A stretch of DNA of 5,119 bases. Source: WVWW01 sp041568335 (GTDB lineage Bacteria; Acidobacteriota; Polarisedimenticolia; Polarisedimenticolales; Polarisedimenticolaceae). Both the position numbers and the translations under genes were made by a program. The stretch is taken from positions 1-5,119 of the forward strand of contig JBFFZZ010000235.1 of the NCBI GenBank assembly GCA_041568335.1, written 5' to 3'. Shown here piece after piece: positions 4,985 to 5,119 of this stretch (positions are counted from its first letter, which is position 1; each line of letters begins with the position of its first letter). Below the pieces are notes generated by a model that had not been told where the DNA came from, did no database searches, and was given only the letters and a program-made list of their open reading frames with translations.

Positions 4985-5119
4985 GTGAGCGAGGCCGACC
5001 GATCCGCACCGCCCGCGCGCCGCAGATGGCTGCGCCAGGCGAGCTGGATACTGGTCATCCTCGTCGCCGCGACCGTGATTTATCGCGGACGCACCGCGAT
5101 CCGGGTCGTCCCATTGAAC
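4985..5119 (+). CDS. Start of a membrane-anchored protein (N-terminal 45 codons, cut by window edge)
   Basis: From GTG at 4985 the frame stays open for 45 codons to the right edge. The peptide starts MSEADRSAPPARRRWLRQ, then a hydrophobic segment WILVILVAATVIYRG (21-35) and the beginning of a following domain. Positive residues before the helix predict an inside N-terminus, so the rest of the protein would lie outside the membrane. It begins 31 bp after the protease stop. No Shine-Dalgarno sequence is properly spaced, but a promoter-like element ends six bases before the GTG, in keeping with a leaderless start. The arrangement resembles anchored thioredoxin-like (TlpA) proteins, but too little is visible to say. 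Function is unassigned. Confidence 0.6.
   Translation, partial: MSEADRSAPPARRRWLRQASWILVILVAATVIYRGRTAIRVVPLN

Noticed and set aside
3510..4988. A 492-codon plus-strand open frame
   Set aside because: It is antisense to the repeat protein and out of frame with the protease, is very rich in Arg and Ser, and has no domain character. It is a shadow of GC-rich codons.

Overview
The window is GC-rich bacterial chromosomal DNA, densely packed and mostly coding. Codon use is strongly G/C at third positions. The gene set (PP2C phosphatase, TPR protein, short RodZ-like protein, two proteins with HEAT/leucine-rich-variant-like repeats, divergent M50 protease) recalls soil or sediment lineages such as Acidobacteriota (Thermoanaerobaculia or Vicinamibacteria type) or former deltaproteobacterial groups. 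That placement is inference from protein style only. There are no RNA genes, insertion sequences, CRISPR arrays or prophage signs.

Layout. Five minus-strand genes form one compact operon read from 4246 down to 185: a helical-repeat protein (4246-3482), a membrane-anchored HTH protein of the RodZ type lacking its outer domain (3453-3034), a second, larger helical-repeat protein (3037-1910), a TPR protein (1890-919) and a PP2C-type Ser/Thr phosphatase (922-185). Two junctions overlap by 4 bp (TTGA and ATGA) and the other gaps are 28 and 19 bp, so co-transcription and partial translational coupling are likely. Beyond the phosphatase stop lie a small hairpin, a palindrome and a near-consensus sigma70 promoter. 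That promoter drives a further minus-strand gene cut by the left edge, of which only the start with an apparent signal peptide (69 to 1) is visible.

To the right, only 20 AT-rich bases separate the operon from a divergent plus-strand site-2-protease-family gene (4267-4953), then the start of a membrane-anchored protein (4985 to the edge). The first genes of these transcription units have no Shine-Dalgarno sequence, and -10-like elements sit just before their start codons, so leaderless mRNAs are likely. Internal operon genes mostly do have ribosome binding sites.

How the genes may work together is inference. The operon pairs a Ser/Thr phosphatase with three helical-repeat scaffold-type proteins and a membrane-anchored HTH protein, which would suit a phospho-regulated complex at the inner membrane, possibly linked to cell shape. 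The best unexplained signal is that the two helical-repeat proteins on either side of the RodZ-like gene align without gaps over about 119 C-terminal residues. They are therefore ancient paralogues kept in one operon.
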